Source of the DNA: Hippopus hippopus
Lineage: Eukaryota; Mollusca; Bivalvia; Cardiida; Cardiidae
Direction of reading: 5' to 3'
Length of the DNA: 64,000 bases
Assembly (NCBI GenBank): GCA_946811185.2
Contig: OX328097.1
Coordinates: 29,721,627 to 29,785,626, forward strand
In this document: positions 55,396-64,000 of the stretch, in pieces
Layout of the letters: each line of letters starts with the position of its first letter
Position numbering within the stretch: position 1 is the first letter of the stretch
Position numbers and translations under genes: made by a program
The notes under the pieces: model-generated
What the model saw: the letters and a program-made list of their open reading frames with translations, nothing else
The model's database searches: none
What the model was told of the DNA's origin: nothing

Positions 55396-55839
55396 ATGGA
55401 TACCCAGATATTCAACTTCCTCCATGCAAACAATCTATACTCTACCACTCTCCAAGAACAAATCTTCAAACTCCGAAATGATCTATCCTATATCTCTACT
55501 GTCCAAAAGACCTTTTTACAACAAGCCCCAAAAACAAATCTCATTTTGAAAACATGGAAAACACTTTTGACCAAATATGTGGATGAAATCATTTGCATCA
55601 TACACAAAGATTTGCAAATACCTCGGATCCCAAAGAGACAAATACTCAAATTCTTTGACGACTGTTGTCTTCTATCCAAAAGACAACTATACTCCTATAT
55701 TACCACCCAAATCAAACTATCTCCTTCTTTCAAACGCTTTTCAAAGAACAAACTCGCAATATACTATCTACACAGAACAAGACCACCCGAAAGAGATATA
55801 AAATACAAAGAACTGATACATCTCCTTGAAAATCTATGA
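55396..55839 (+). CDS. Unrecognised 147-residue protein
   Basis: The ORF starts ATGGATACCCAG and ends TATGA. The product is basic and rich in Leu, Ile, Lys and Thr, probably helical, with a Cys pair (DDCCLLSKRQ) in the middle. There is no signal peptide or clear membrane segment and no domain I can name. The next ORF starts about 100 nt downstream. Confidence 0.6.
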   Translation: MDTQIFNFLHANNLYSTTLQEQIFKLRNDLSYISTVQKTFLQQAPKTNLILKTWKTLLTKYVDEIICIIHKDLQIPRIPKRQILKFFDDCCLLSKRQLYSYITTQIKLSPSFKRFSKNKLAIYYLHRTRPPERDIKYKELIHLLENL

Positions 55840-55940
55840 TATAGATATGGATTGATATATTAATATGTATATCCAATATGGTAGATGAAAATAAAAATAT
55901 TTTTTACTCAAGATAAGCAAAATACGGCTAGTATAAAATT

Positions 55941-56507
55941 ATGTCGTCTACTCAAAATAGTGATATTGCGTATCAAAAATTTTTGAAGGATCTAGGATTG
56001 AGCGCCGCTTCCTCAGTGAAGAAGCATCTCATACTTGAAAATATATATGATTCGAATTTAGTATCGGATATATCTATGGTTGACTACACCAAGAACTCGA
56101 AAGGGAAGACCTGTTTGAAACCTTTGACCGGTCTTGGTGTTTTCATAGATGATCTCTATATCTTTGGTTTTGCTACCAAAGATGAAGTAGTAAAAAGAGG
56201 TGAAAAATACACTCTTCGAGAAGGAAAGGATGAAGCAAGTAGCAGAATTATCAACCATCTCAAGGTCATAGTCATCGTAGAATTTGGTAAATATTGTACC
56301 CAAAATGTTACAAATACGGTAGGAATGAAATCAGGAGGGCATATCATCAAAGAGGTTCAAGTATTGGAGCGTAGGAACAACAGTAGGGCAATGAAAGGAT
56401 TCAAAGCATATAATGGTGAAAATGCAGAAGCTGTCGCAGTCTACAGATGCAAAATAAAAACTTCAGAGCTTCCTATGGAGTTGGTTTTGAAAAAGCTACC
56501 AACTTAG
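55941..56507 (+). CDS. Unrecognised 188-residue protein
   Basis: A TATAAAATT ends at the ATG (TATAAAATTATG), so it has an upstream TATA-like sequence. The product starts MSSTQNSDIAYQKFL and has alternating short hydrophobic strands (GVFIDDLYIFGF, VIVIVEFGKY) with charged loops, consistent with a soluble beta-rich protein. There is no recognised motif. The stop lies only 24 nt before the next ATG, suggesting polycistronic or very compact organisation. Confidence 0.6.
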   Translation: MSSTQNSDIAYQKFLKDLGLSAASSVKKHLILENIYDSNLVSDISMVDYTKNSKGKTCLKPLTGLGVFIDDLYIFGFATKDEVVKRGEKYTLREGKDEASSRIINHLKVIVIVEFGKYCTQNVTNTVGMKSGGHIIKEVQVLERRNNSRAMKGFKAYNGENAEAVAVYRCKIKTSELPMELVLKKLPT

Positions 56508-56531
56508 GAGAAAAAGCTGAACCAGAGAGGA

Positions 56532-57188
56532 ATGTCACTATACTCTATTGACTATACACAAGACTTTTCTGGCACCCTGGAACGAGATAGTCTATGGAAA
56601 TACTTTGAAAGTATAGGTTTTGACAGCTACCACAAGGGGGACTATATTGATTTTGATGATTTACCAACAGATAGGGGTATTCTTTTCAATGTCGAAAAAC
56701 AATCTGGAAGAAACATAGTCAAATATTGGAAAAGTACCAAAAGCGGAGAGATTTTGATGGTAAAACACTACAACAAAATAGTTTCAAATTTTGAGGCTGG
56801 TAGTGTACTTCAACCAGAGGGATCCCATTTGTACGACTATGTGGATTGTTCTGACGAACATCTAGGAAAAACATTCAACCATCCCGACGTTTTGGAGAGA
56901 GGGGTAACCAGATTGGAGGTCTCAATTCATGGTTTTGACTTCAAAAAAGACTATTCGAATGTTTTAAAGAATGAATATTTGCTTGTAGAAGGAAAAGAAT
57001 TGTATTGTATTCAACCAGGAGCCGAACAATGGAAACAACTCTCGAATAGTATAGATAGGAGCTTTGTCATTGGAGACAAAACAAGAAGTGAAATCTTTCA
57101 TGTTTGGTATGGGAATCCAAATACAAGTAGATATGCTGGTGTGAAATACAAGAAAACAGGAAAGATACACTACACCGAAAAAGAATGA
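56532..57188 (+). CDS. N-terminal part of a large protein, ends at an in-frame TGA
   Basis: A 218-codon ORF starts MSLYSIDYTQDF. It contains VKHYNKI and, about 50 residues on, GVTRLEVSIHG. A Tyr/Lys stretch followed by an R-x-E motif loosely recalls replication-initiator proteins of the Rep_trans type, but this is weak and I do not assign it. The frame ends at TGA (57186-57188), then continues open in the same frame for 582 codons from 57198 after three more sense codons. Either one gene carries a nonsense change or a read-through site, or there are two genes. Confidence 0.6.
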   Translation: MSLYSIDYTQDFSGTLERDSLWKYFESIGFDSYHKGDYIDFDDLPTDRGILFNVEKQSGRNIVKYWKSTKSGEILMVKHYNKIVSNFEAGSVLQPEGSHLYDYVDCSDEHLGKTFNHPDVLERGVTRLEVSIHGFDFKKDYSNVLKNEYLLVEGKELYCIQPGAEQWKQLSNSIDRSFVIGDKTRSEIFHVWYGNPNTSRYAGVKYKKTGKIHYTEKE

Positions 57189-57197
57189 AAGAATGCT

Positions 57198-58946
57198 ATG
57201 AATTGGATGACTTCTTGTTTTGCTTTCTCAGGTCTCCCCATATTCATGGTTGAATTTACAACAAAGAAGGAAGATGAACAAAAAACTGTCGACTTTTCTG
57301 AATTGACCTGCTGGATGAAGAACGGTCCCACATTTTTGGTACCCACATCTGAACCAACAAAGTCACCACGTGATACAAAACCACAAATACCAGATCCCAG
57401 TTCTATGCTTCCAGATACCAAAAATATATTTTTCATTTGGTGGAATTCGAAAGACAAACACAAAGTAGGAACAAAGCCTATACTTTTTGATCTTCATCAA
57501 ATACCAACCACAAGAGTTCTCTCTACTATGTCCACCAAGGATCGTCATCGATTGATGTATGAAATAGAACAGGAGTTGATTTGTGAAGAATGGTATGAAA
57601 ACGCCCGAAGAATACATGGAGAACTTTTGGAAAAAAGAAAGCAAAAGGCTGAAACCCGCAAGAAGGAAAATGAACAGATTCATTTGGAGTATGAGATGGT
57701 CAAAAATGCGGAAGAAAGAAAAAGAAATTTGGAGAAGGATTTCAAAGAGTTCTCTGATGACGAAATAGTCAAAGAACATCTATCAAAAGGTTCTATATAC
57801 ATATATGCATACCGAAAATATCCCAATTGTATTAGAATCGCATACCACACTCAAGAAGGTGAAAAAGGTGTATTTTTCGATAGATACTCTCTAGCAAAGA
57901 TGATTGAACATGCACCAGAAAAAATATTCACAAAGCTTCCAACAAGAGAGGTAGAACTGAGGAAAAAATGCGAAATATACTATATGCCATATGGTTCCAT
58001 TGAACTTTCCAAAGAAAAAGATGGCAAAGGATGTATCCGTATACAAGACGCGATGAAACATAGTGAAATCTCAGGTATTTGTTCCACTCTTGAAACTCGT
58101 TTGAATTCCATTTTGAATAGAAAACAAGAACTGGTTCCTATGAGAATGACAAAAATTGATTTTGAAAGCTTCTATAGAGCTGACCAACTGAAAGAGGAAT
58201 TAGAGTATATTTCATATACATATTCGGAAAGATTGTACAGGAACAAGAAACAAACTATTCTTTTCTTGGAAGATCCGGAAAAGAAGGATGCTTTTGATAG
58301 GTTTGCTATTTGGGGTTTCTTCCTCCAAGAAGAACTTGGCAAGCTTGGGGATTTGTCAAAGCTTCATGCTCCTATACAGGTGAAATTTGCAGGAATGAAA
58401 ACAACCAAGAACAAAAAGAAAGATAGATTGGTCAAAAGAGTAGCTTTTGAATCAGAAGGTGAAACATCCACACACATCAATGAGAAGGAATTGATCAATG
58501 CTATATGGAATGATATACATCAAAATGATATGTTTGTGGACTATTCTTTACAAATGACAAAAGAAAACAACAAGGAGAAGATAGCAAAAGAATATATCTC
58601 TGGACAGAAAACAAAAGCAAAAGTACAAAAATATATAGGGATTGTAGAAAAAGAGAGTCGAGGAAAGAAGTTGAAAAGACAACTTTTGGATAGTATTGAG
58701 AGGTACCACGTTGAAAACAGAAATCTCATTCGACAATCATATGATCAAAGAAATTACAAAACCTTGCTTCATTTGAAAAGTGAGATAGAACAACTATATA
58801 GAGATATATATGGAACACCCAAGGATGCGAAATGGATATTGAAAAAACATTGGAACAATTCATTGGATGATAGTGATATTGAAGAACAGAAAAAATATGT
58901 ACATATGTATTTTGATACATATATACATTTGTGTTTTTTTGGTTGA
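57198..58946 (+). CDS. Large Lys/Glu-rich protein, in frame with the ORF before it
   Basis: A 582-codon ORF whose first ATG lies nine nucleotides after the upstream stop and in the same frame. The N-terminal part is hydrophobic and aromatic (FAFSGLPIFMVEF). Residues about 125-200 form a long charged helix rich in Lys and Glu, likely a coiled coil, and the C-terminal half is basic. I see no Walker A, DDE, HUH or polymerase motif. The C-terminal 220 or so codons are repeated in inverted orientation at 63324-64000. Confidence 0.65.
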   Translation: MNWMTSCFAFSGLPIFMVEFTTKKEDEQKTVDFSELTCWMKNGPTFLVPTSEPTKSPRDTKPQIPDPSSMLPDTKNIFFIWWNSKDKHKVGTKPILFDLHQIPTTRVLSTMSTKDRHRLMYEIEQELICEEWYENARRIHGELLEKRKQKAETRKKENEQIHLEYEMVKNAEERKRNLEKDFKEFSDDEIVKEHLSKGSIYIYAYRKYPNCIRIAYHTQEGEKGVFFDRYSLAKMIEHAPEKIFTKLPTREVELRKKCEIYYMPYGSIELSKEKDGKGCIRIQDAMKHSEISGICSTLETRLNSILNRKQELVPMRMTKIDFESFYRADQLKEELEYISYTYSERLYRNKKQTILFLEDPEKKDAFDRFAIWGFFLQEELGKLGDLSKLHAPIQVKFAGMKTTKNKKKDRLVKRVAFESEGETSTHINEKELINAIWNDIHQNDMFVDYSLQMTKENNKEKIAKEYISGQKTKAKVQKYIGIVEKESRGKKLKRQLLDSIERYHVENRNLIRQSYDQRNYKTLLHLKSEIEQLYRDIYGTPKDAKWILKKHWNNSLDDSDIEEQKKYVHMYFDTYIHLCFFG

Positions 58947-59032
58947 TTTGTGGTTCAGATATTGGCATGTAAATTCTCCATAGAGATGAGTATTTTTTCG
59001 AAACAAATTGAGAATACAATTCTAAAGAAAAA

Positions 59033-59308
59033 ATGAAAAATATGAAGTCAAAAATTTCAAATGAAGCTACAACTATAGAAGTATCAAAATACATCGCAGA
59101 TTTGAGGCAAAAATGTTTTGAAGACGGTATACGTTTGTCTGAAGATTGTACTTTGGATGAGGTTTGGAAAGCACGAAAATATTTCAATACTGTTTTTCTT
59201 CCAAAGGTAGAAGCATTGGATGGGGCTTTGAGATATCTATTTCGAAAAGCATTGAAAAAAGAAGGTATCTATGATGATATGGAAGAAGAAAATAGAAGAT
59301 ATCTATGA
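59033..59308 (+). CDS. Small acidic/basic protein, left-arm copy
   Basis: A 91-residue ORF starts MKNMKSKISNEATT and ends EEENRRYL. It is mostly helical in character, with a single Cys pair region (QKCFEDGIRLSEDC). The mirror copy at 62963-63238 (minus) has the same length but several amino-acid changes clustered near residues 43-60. Conserved length with substitutions suggests a real gene, but the function is unknown. Confidence 0.55.
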   Translation: MKNMKSKISNEATTIEVSKYIADLRQKCFEDGIRLSEDCTLDEVWKARKYFNTVFLPKVEALDGALRYLFRKALKKEGIYDDMEEENRRYL

Positions 59309-59431
59309 TGGCACAAATAGAATCAAATCCCAATTGATATAGATATGAATATGTAGATTCATATGTATATTGTTCTATGGTTCATTTTGTGAATGAAAAT
59401 ACAGATTTTGAGCAAATTTTAATATTTCTAT

Positions 59432-59710
59432 ATGTATGTTGTATGGTTCTATTTTACCACAGAAAAACATAGTTTTGATCATTGTTTTCATATAGCTATA
59501 CACAATGAAAATATGATTTCCATCTATTCTATGGACGAAAATATAGATATTCAGAAAGCAACATATAGCTCTATATCCCTATACAGGAGATTTCCCACAA
59601 CGAGATCGATCCCACAACAAAACCAACAAAACCAAGGAACCAACAAAATCAAGAAACCAACAAAACCAAGGAACCAACAAAACCAAGGATTCTATGCGAA
59701 AAAACACTAG
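59432..59710 (+). repeat. Repeat unit with an Asn/Gln-rich frame
   Basis: An open frame of 92 codons ends in Asn/Gln/Lys-rich repeats built on the DNA minisatellite AACCAAGGAACCAACAAAA. The block from ATGATTTCCATCTATTC through CGAGA-CGATCCCACAAC recurs at 60067 and 61242 (direct) and, reversed, at 62100-62240 and 62640-62770. All copies keep the frame, but the sequence is so repetitive that coding is doubtful. Confidence 0.5.
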
Positions 59711-60054
59711 ATTGTACATATACCATTATGTTATTTTCCACCAAGAAAATACCATATACAGCTATACACAATGAAAATATGATTTCCATCTATTCTATGG
59801 ACGAAAAATATAGATATTCAGAAAGCATCATATACCTATACACATAGTTTTGTATAGTTCTACTTTTCTTACAAAAAAAATATATAGAATGTGGTTCATT
59901 TTTGTGATTGTAGAATTCATATCCCTATACACAATCTATCTATAGTTTTGTTCTGATTGAACATGTAGAATGACATCAATTCCACAAATATTTGGTTTGT
60001 CTTCTCAGGAACCAATGAACCAGTCAACAATCAAAAGTATCACATATAGCTATA

Positions 60055-62050
60055 CACAATGAAAATATGATTTCCATCTATTCTATGGACGAAAATACAG
60101 ATATTCAGAAAGCAACATATAGCTCTATATCCCTATACAGAAGATTTCCCACAACGAGACCGATCCCACAACAAAACCAAGGAACCATCCACCCAACGAA
60201 ACAACAAAACCAAGGAAAACACAAAACAAGGACCAACAAAACAACAAACCAACGAAACAACAAAACCAAGGAACCAACCCCAGCCAACAAAAAACCAACG
60301 AAACAACAAAAAAGAATACCATATACTTCTATACGAAAAAAACACTAGATTGTACATATACCTATATGGTATTTTCCAACAAGAGAATACCATATACTTC
60401 TATACGAACAAAAACAAAAAAAAAACACTAGATTGTACTTATCCCTATACACATAGTTTTGTATAGTTCTATTTTTCTTACAAAAAATATATAGAATGTG
60501 GTTCATTTTTGTGATTGTAGAATTCATATCCCTATATACAATCTATCTATAGTTTTGTTCTGATTGAACATGTAGAATGACATCAATTTCACAAATATTT
60601 GGTTTGTCTTCTCAGGAACCAATGAACCAGTCAACAATCAAAAGTATCGCATATAGCTATGCAGAATGAAAATATAGCTCTATATGCCTATATGGTATTT
60701 TTCCAACGAAAAGAATACCATATACTTCTATACGAAAAAAACACTAGATTGTACATATCCCTATACAGGAGGATCTCCATTCTTTCCATTGACAGCCCTT
60801 TGGGTCGTATGCCGGGGCTCGATGTGCTAGATGCCCCAGGAAAGGACAAAAGAGTAACTTAGTTGGTGGGACGTGGGAGATTCTACATGTTCAATCAGGG
60901 TGGATTGGTTCTTGGTTTTGTTGTGGGATCGGTCTCNNNNNNNNNNNNNNNNNNNNNNNNNNNNNNNNNNNNNNNNNNNNNNNNNNNNNNNNNNNNNNNN
61001 NNNNNNNNNNNNNNNNNNNNNNNNNNNNNNNNNNNNNNNNNNNNNNNNNNNNNNNNNNNNNNNNNNNNNNNNNNNNNNNNNNNNNNNNNNNNNNNNNNNN
61101 NNNNNNNNNNNNNNNNNNNNNNNNNNNNNNNNNNNNCATGTAGAATGACATCAATTCCACAAATATTTGGTTTGTCTTCTCAGGAACCAATGAACCAGTC
61201 AACAATCAAAAGTATCACATATAGCTATACACAATGAAAATATGATTTCCATCTATTCTATGGACGAAAATACAGATATTCAGAAAGCAACATATAGCTC
61301 TATATCCCTATACAGAAGATTTCCCACAACGAGACCGATCCCACAACAAAACCAAGGAACCAATCCACCCAACGAAACAACAAAACCAAGGAAAACAACA
61401 AAACCAAGGAACCAACAAAACAACAAACCAACGAAACAACAAAACCAAGGAACCAACCCCAGCCAACAAAAAACCAACGAAACAACAAAAAGAATACCAT
61501 ATACTTCTATACGAAAAAAACACTAGATTGTACATATACCTATATGGTATTTTCCAACAAGAGAATACCATATACTTCTATACGAACAAAAACAAAAAAA
61601 AAACACTAGATTGTACATATCCCTATACACATAGTTTTGTATAGTTCTATTTTTCTTACAAAAAAATATATAGAATGTGGTTCATTTTTGTGATTGTAGA
61701 ATTCATATCCCTATATACAATCTATCTATAGTTTTGTTCTGATTGAACATGTAGAATGACATCAATTTCACAAATATTTGGTTTGTCTTCTCAGGAACCA
61801 ATGAACCAGTCAACAATCAAAAGTATCGCATATAGCTATGCAGAATGAAAATATAGCTCTATATGCCTATATGGTATTTTTCCAACGAAAAGAATACCAT
61901 ATACTTCTATACGAAAAAAACACTAGATTGTACATATCCCTATACAGGAGGATCTCCATTCTTTCCATTGACAGCCCTTTGGGTCGTATGCCGGGGCTCG
62001 ATGTGCTAGATGCCCCAGGAAAGGACAAAAGAGTAACTTAGTTGGGTGGA
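60055..62050 (+). repeat. Direct repeat of about 1.18 kb interrupted by the gap
   Basis: 60067-60870 and 61242-62047 are near-identical direct copies offset by 1175-1179 bp. Each runs through CTATACACA-type repeats, a CCAAGGAACCAACAAAA-like minisatellite and a GC-richer block (60765-60870; 61944-62047). Each then turns into inverted sequence beginning GGGTGGATTGG. Confidence 0.8.
60937..61136. other. Assembly gap, 200 N
   Basis: Exactly 200 unknown bases, most likely a fixed-size scaffold gap rather than a measured length. It lies in the repeat core, where assembly would be expected to fail. Confidence 0.95.
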
Positions 62051-62962
62051 CGTGGGAGATTCTACATGTTCAATCAGGGTGGATTGGTTCCTTGGTTTTG
62101 TTGTGGGATCGGTCTCGTTGTGGGAAATCTTCTGTATAGGGATATAGAGCTATATGTTGCTTTCTGAATATCTATATTTTCGTCCATAGAATAGATGGAA
62201 ATCATATTTTCATTGTGTATAGCTATATGCGATACTTTTGATTGTTGACTGGTTCATTGGTTCCTGAGAAGACAAACCAAATATTTGTGGAATTGATGTC
62301 ATTCTACATGTTCAATCAGAACAAAACTATAGATAGATTGTGTATAGGGATATGAATTCTACGATCACAAAAATGAACCACATTCTATATATTTTTTTGT
62401 AAGAAAATTAGAACTATACAAAACTATGTGTATAGGTATATGATGCTTTCTGAATATCTATATTTTTCGTCCATAGAATAGATGGAAATCATATTTTCAT
62501 TGTGTATAGCTGTATATGATATTTTCTTGGTGGAAAATAACATATAGGTATATGTACAATCTAGTGTTTTTTCGCATAGAATCCTTGGTTTTGTTGGTTC
62601 CTTGGTTTTGTTGGTTTCTTGATTTTGTTGGTTCCTTGGTTTTGTTGGTTTTGTTGTGGAATCGACCTCGTTGTGGGAAATCTCCTGTATAGGGATATAA
62701 AGCTATATGTTGCTTTCTGAATATCTATATTTTCGTCCATAGAATAGATGGAAATCATATTTTCATTGTGTATAGCTATATGAAAACAATGATCAAAACT
62801 ATGTTTTTCTGTGGTAAAATAGAACCATACAACATACATATAGAAATATTAAAATTTGCTCAAAATCTGTATTTTCATTCACAAAATGAACCATAGAACA
62901 ATATACATATGAATCTACATATACATATCTATATCAATTGGGATTTGATTCTATTTGTGCCA

Positions 62963-63238
62963 TCATAGATATCTTCTATTTTCTTCTTCCATATCATCAT
63001 AGATACCTTCTTTTTTCAATGCTTTTCGAAATAGATATCTCAAAGCCCCATCCAATGCTTCTACCTTTGGAGGAAAAACAATATTGAAATATTTTCGTGC
63101 TCCCCAAACCTCATCCAAAGCACAATCTTCAGACAAACGTATACCGTCTTCAAAACATTTTTGCCTCAAATCTGCGATGTATTTTGATACTTCTATAGTT
63201 GTAGCTTCATTTGAAATTTTTGACTTCATATTTTTCAT
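62963..63238 (-). CDS. Small protein, right-arm copy
   Basis: It has the same 91-codon length and start as the ORF at 59033-59308, with changes such as Thr to Ala, Lys to Gly, Thr to Ile and Leu to Pro in the segment around residues 43-60. The frame is intact despite the substitutions. Confidence 0.5.
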   Translation of the reverse strand: MKNMKSKISNEATTIEVSKYIADLRQKCFEDGIRLSEDCALDEVWGARKYFNIVFPPKVEALDGALRYLFRKALKKEGIYDDMEEENRRYL

Positions 63239-63323
63239 TTTTTCTTTAGAATTGTATTCTCAATTTGTTTCGAAAAATACTCATCTCTATGGAGAATTTA
63301 CATGCCAATATCTGAACCACAAA

Positions 63324-64000
63324 TCAACCAAAAAAACACAAATGTATATATGTATCAAAATACATATGTACATATTTTTTCTGTTCTTCAATATCACTAT
63401 CATCCAATGAATTGTTCCAATGTTTTTTCAATATCCATTTCGCATCCTTGGGTGTTCCATATATATCTCTATATAGTTGTTCTATCTCACTTTTCAAATG
63501 AAGCAAGGTTTTGTAATTTCTTTGATCATATGATTGTCGAATGAGATTTCTGTTTTCAACGTGGTACCTCTCAATACTATCCAAAAGTTGTCTTTTCAAC
63601 TTCTTTCCTCGACTCTCTTTTTCTACAATCCCTATATATTTTTGTACTTTTGCTTTTGTTTTCTGTCCAGAGATATATTCTTTTGCTATCTTCTCCTTGT
63701 TGTTTTCTTTTGTCATTTGTAAAGAATAGTCCACAAACATATCATTTTGATGTATATCATTCCATATAGCATTGATCAATTCCTTCTCATTGATGTGTGT
63801 GGATGTTTCACCTTCTGATTCAAAAGTTACTATTTTGACCAATCTATCTTTCTTTTTGTTCTTGGTTGTTTTCATTCCTGCAAATTTCACCTGTATAGGA
63901 GCATGAAGCTTTGACAAATCCCCAAGCTTGCCAAGTTCTTCTTGGAGGAAGAAACCCCAAATAGCAAACCTATCAAAAGCATCCTTCTTTTCCGGATCTT
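63324..64000 (-). CDS. Large Lys/Glu-rich protein, right-arm copy, partial
   Basis: The C-terminal part of a second copy of the protein at 57198-58946, open to the window edge. Most of the sequence is identical; two changes lie together (KRVAF in the left copy, KIVTF here). The 5' part lies beyond the window. Confidence 0.65.
   Translation of the reverse strand, partial: DPEKKDAFDRFAIWGFFLQEELGKLGDLSKLHAPIQVKFAGMKTTKNKKKDRLVKIVTFESEGETSTHINEKELINAIWNDIHQNDMFVDYSLQMTKENNKEKIAKEYISGQKTKAKVQKYIGIVEKESRGKKLKRQLLDSIERYHVENRNLIRQSYDQRNYKTLLHLKSEIEQLYRDIYGTPKDAKWILKKHWNNSLDDSDIEEQKKYVHMYFDTYIHLCFFG

Larger units (their letters stand above)
58271..60160 (+). repeat. Left arm of the large inverted repeat
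   Basis: It is mirrored by 64000-62110. Paired positions sum to 122271 over the coding part, so there are no indels there, but substitutions are present. It contains the end of the 582-codon ORF, the 91-residue ORF and repeat units. Confidence 0.85.
54400..64000. mobile_element. Compact virus-like or linear-plasmid-like element, partial
   Basis: From about 54.4 kb the sequence changes. Intronless ORFs, all on the plus strand until the inverted repeat, are spaced 10-100 nt apart, with AT-rich gaps and AATAAA overlapping at least one stop. None of the MITE families of the rest of the window occurs. The left edge is near a TATATAAAAGG at about 54412, but I see no clean terminal repeat or target duplication. 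The right part is a large inverted repeat around a 200-N gap. No polymerase, integrase, helicase or capsid motif is recognisable. An integrated virus, a mobile plasmid-like element and a mis-joined contaminant are all possible. Confidence 0.5.
62110..64000 (-). repeat. Right arm of the large inverted repeat
   Basis: Reverse complement of 58271-60160 with scattered substitutions. It runs to the end of the window, so the element continues beyond it. Confidence 0.85.

Noticed and set aside
56532..58946. Mitochondrial or other code with TGA=Trp for the large frame
   Set aside because: Tryptophan is encoded by TGG throughout and there is only one TGA, so the standard code with a single stop is simpler.
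58271..64000. Inverted repeat as a pure foldback assembly artefact
   Set aside because: The arms differ by clustered substitutions without indels and keep ORFs open. An artefact is not excluded for the gap region itself.

Overview
The window is animal nuclear DNA and most resembles a marine bivalve genome. It is AT-rich and intron-bearing, and it is packed with MITEs, a tRNA-headed SINE of the type common in bivalves, PIF/Harbinger and pogo-like transposons, and a 5'-truncated LINE. Only one complete host gene is visible: a four-exon, 363-codon member of the 3-beta-hydroxysteroid dehydrogenase/isomerase (HSD3B-like, extended SDR) family at 39968-47883 (+), here called gene B.

Gene B is the middle of a tandem array of three. 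Gene A (about 8.9-33.5 kb) is a broken paralogue. Its first exon is missing, exons 2 and 3 are open, and exon 4 is split into three pieces by two insertions of about 5.3 and 2.1 kb. Gene C begins with an intact exon 1 at 53842-53980, and its other exons are not in the window. The upstream, intron and downstream sequences of the three loci align, so whole gene-sized segments were duplicated. Decayed copies of exon 1 lie both upstream of and downstream of the real exon 1, which points to an exon-1 triplication older than the gene array.

1-8.7 kb: mobile DNA (SINE with target-site duplication, Harbinger transposon with transposase, palindromes, truncated LINE, a TIR element). 8.7-33.5 kb: gene A, carrying two copies of a large TIR element (9321-13688 and 25950-31229), a 1.1-kb Harbinger-like non-autonomous element (16523-17618) and many MITEs. 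33.5-39.3 kb: MITEs, a 32-bp minisatellite element and a pogo-like transposase pseudogene. 39.3-48 kb: gene B. 48-54 kb: duplicated intergenic MITE landscape and gene C exon 1.

54.4-64.0 kb is different in kind: AT-rich, intronless, closely packed same-strand ORFs with 10-100 nt spacing. Its left end has three near-identical palindromes, each followed within 1-2 nt by an ATG. It then carries an octapeptide-repeat protein, several unrecognised proteins, an approximately 800-codon frame cut by one in-frame TGA, and finally a large, slightly diverged inverted repeat (58271-60160 against 64000-62110) folded around repetitive sequence and a 200-N gap. It looks like part of a compact virus-like or linear-plasmid-like replicon in, or assembled next to, intron 1 of gene C. 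I recognise no hallmark polymerase, integrase, helicase or capsid in it. This is the best candidate for an undescribed system here.
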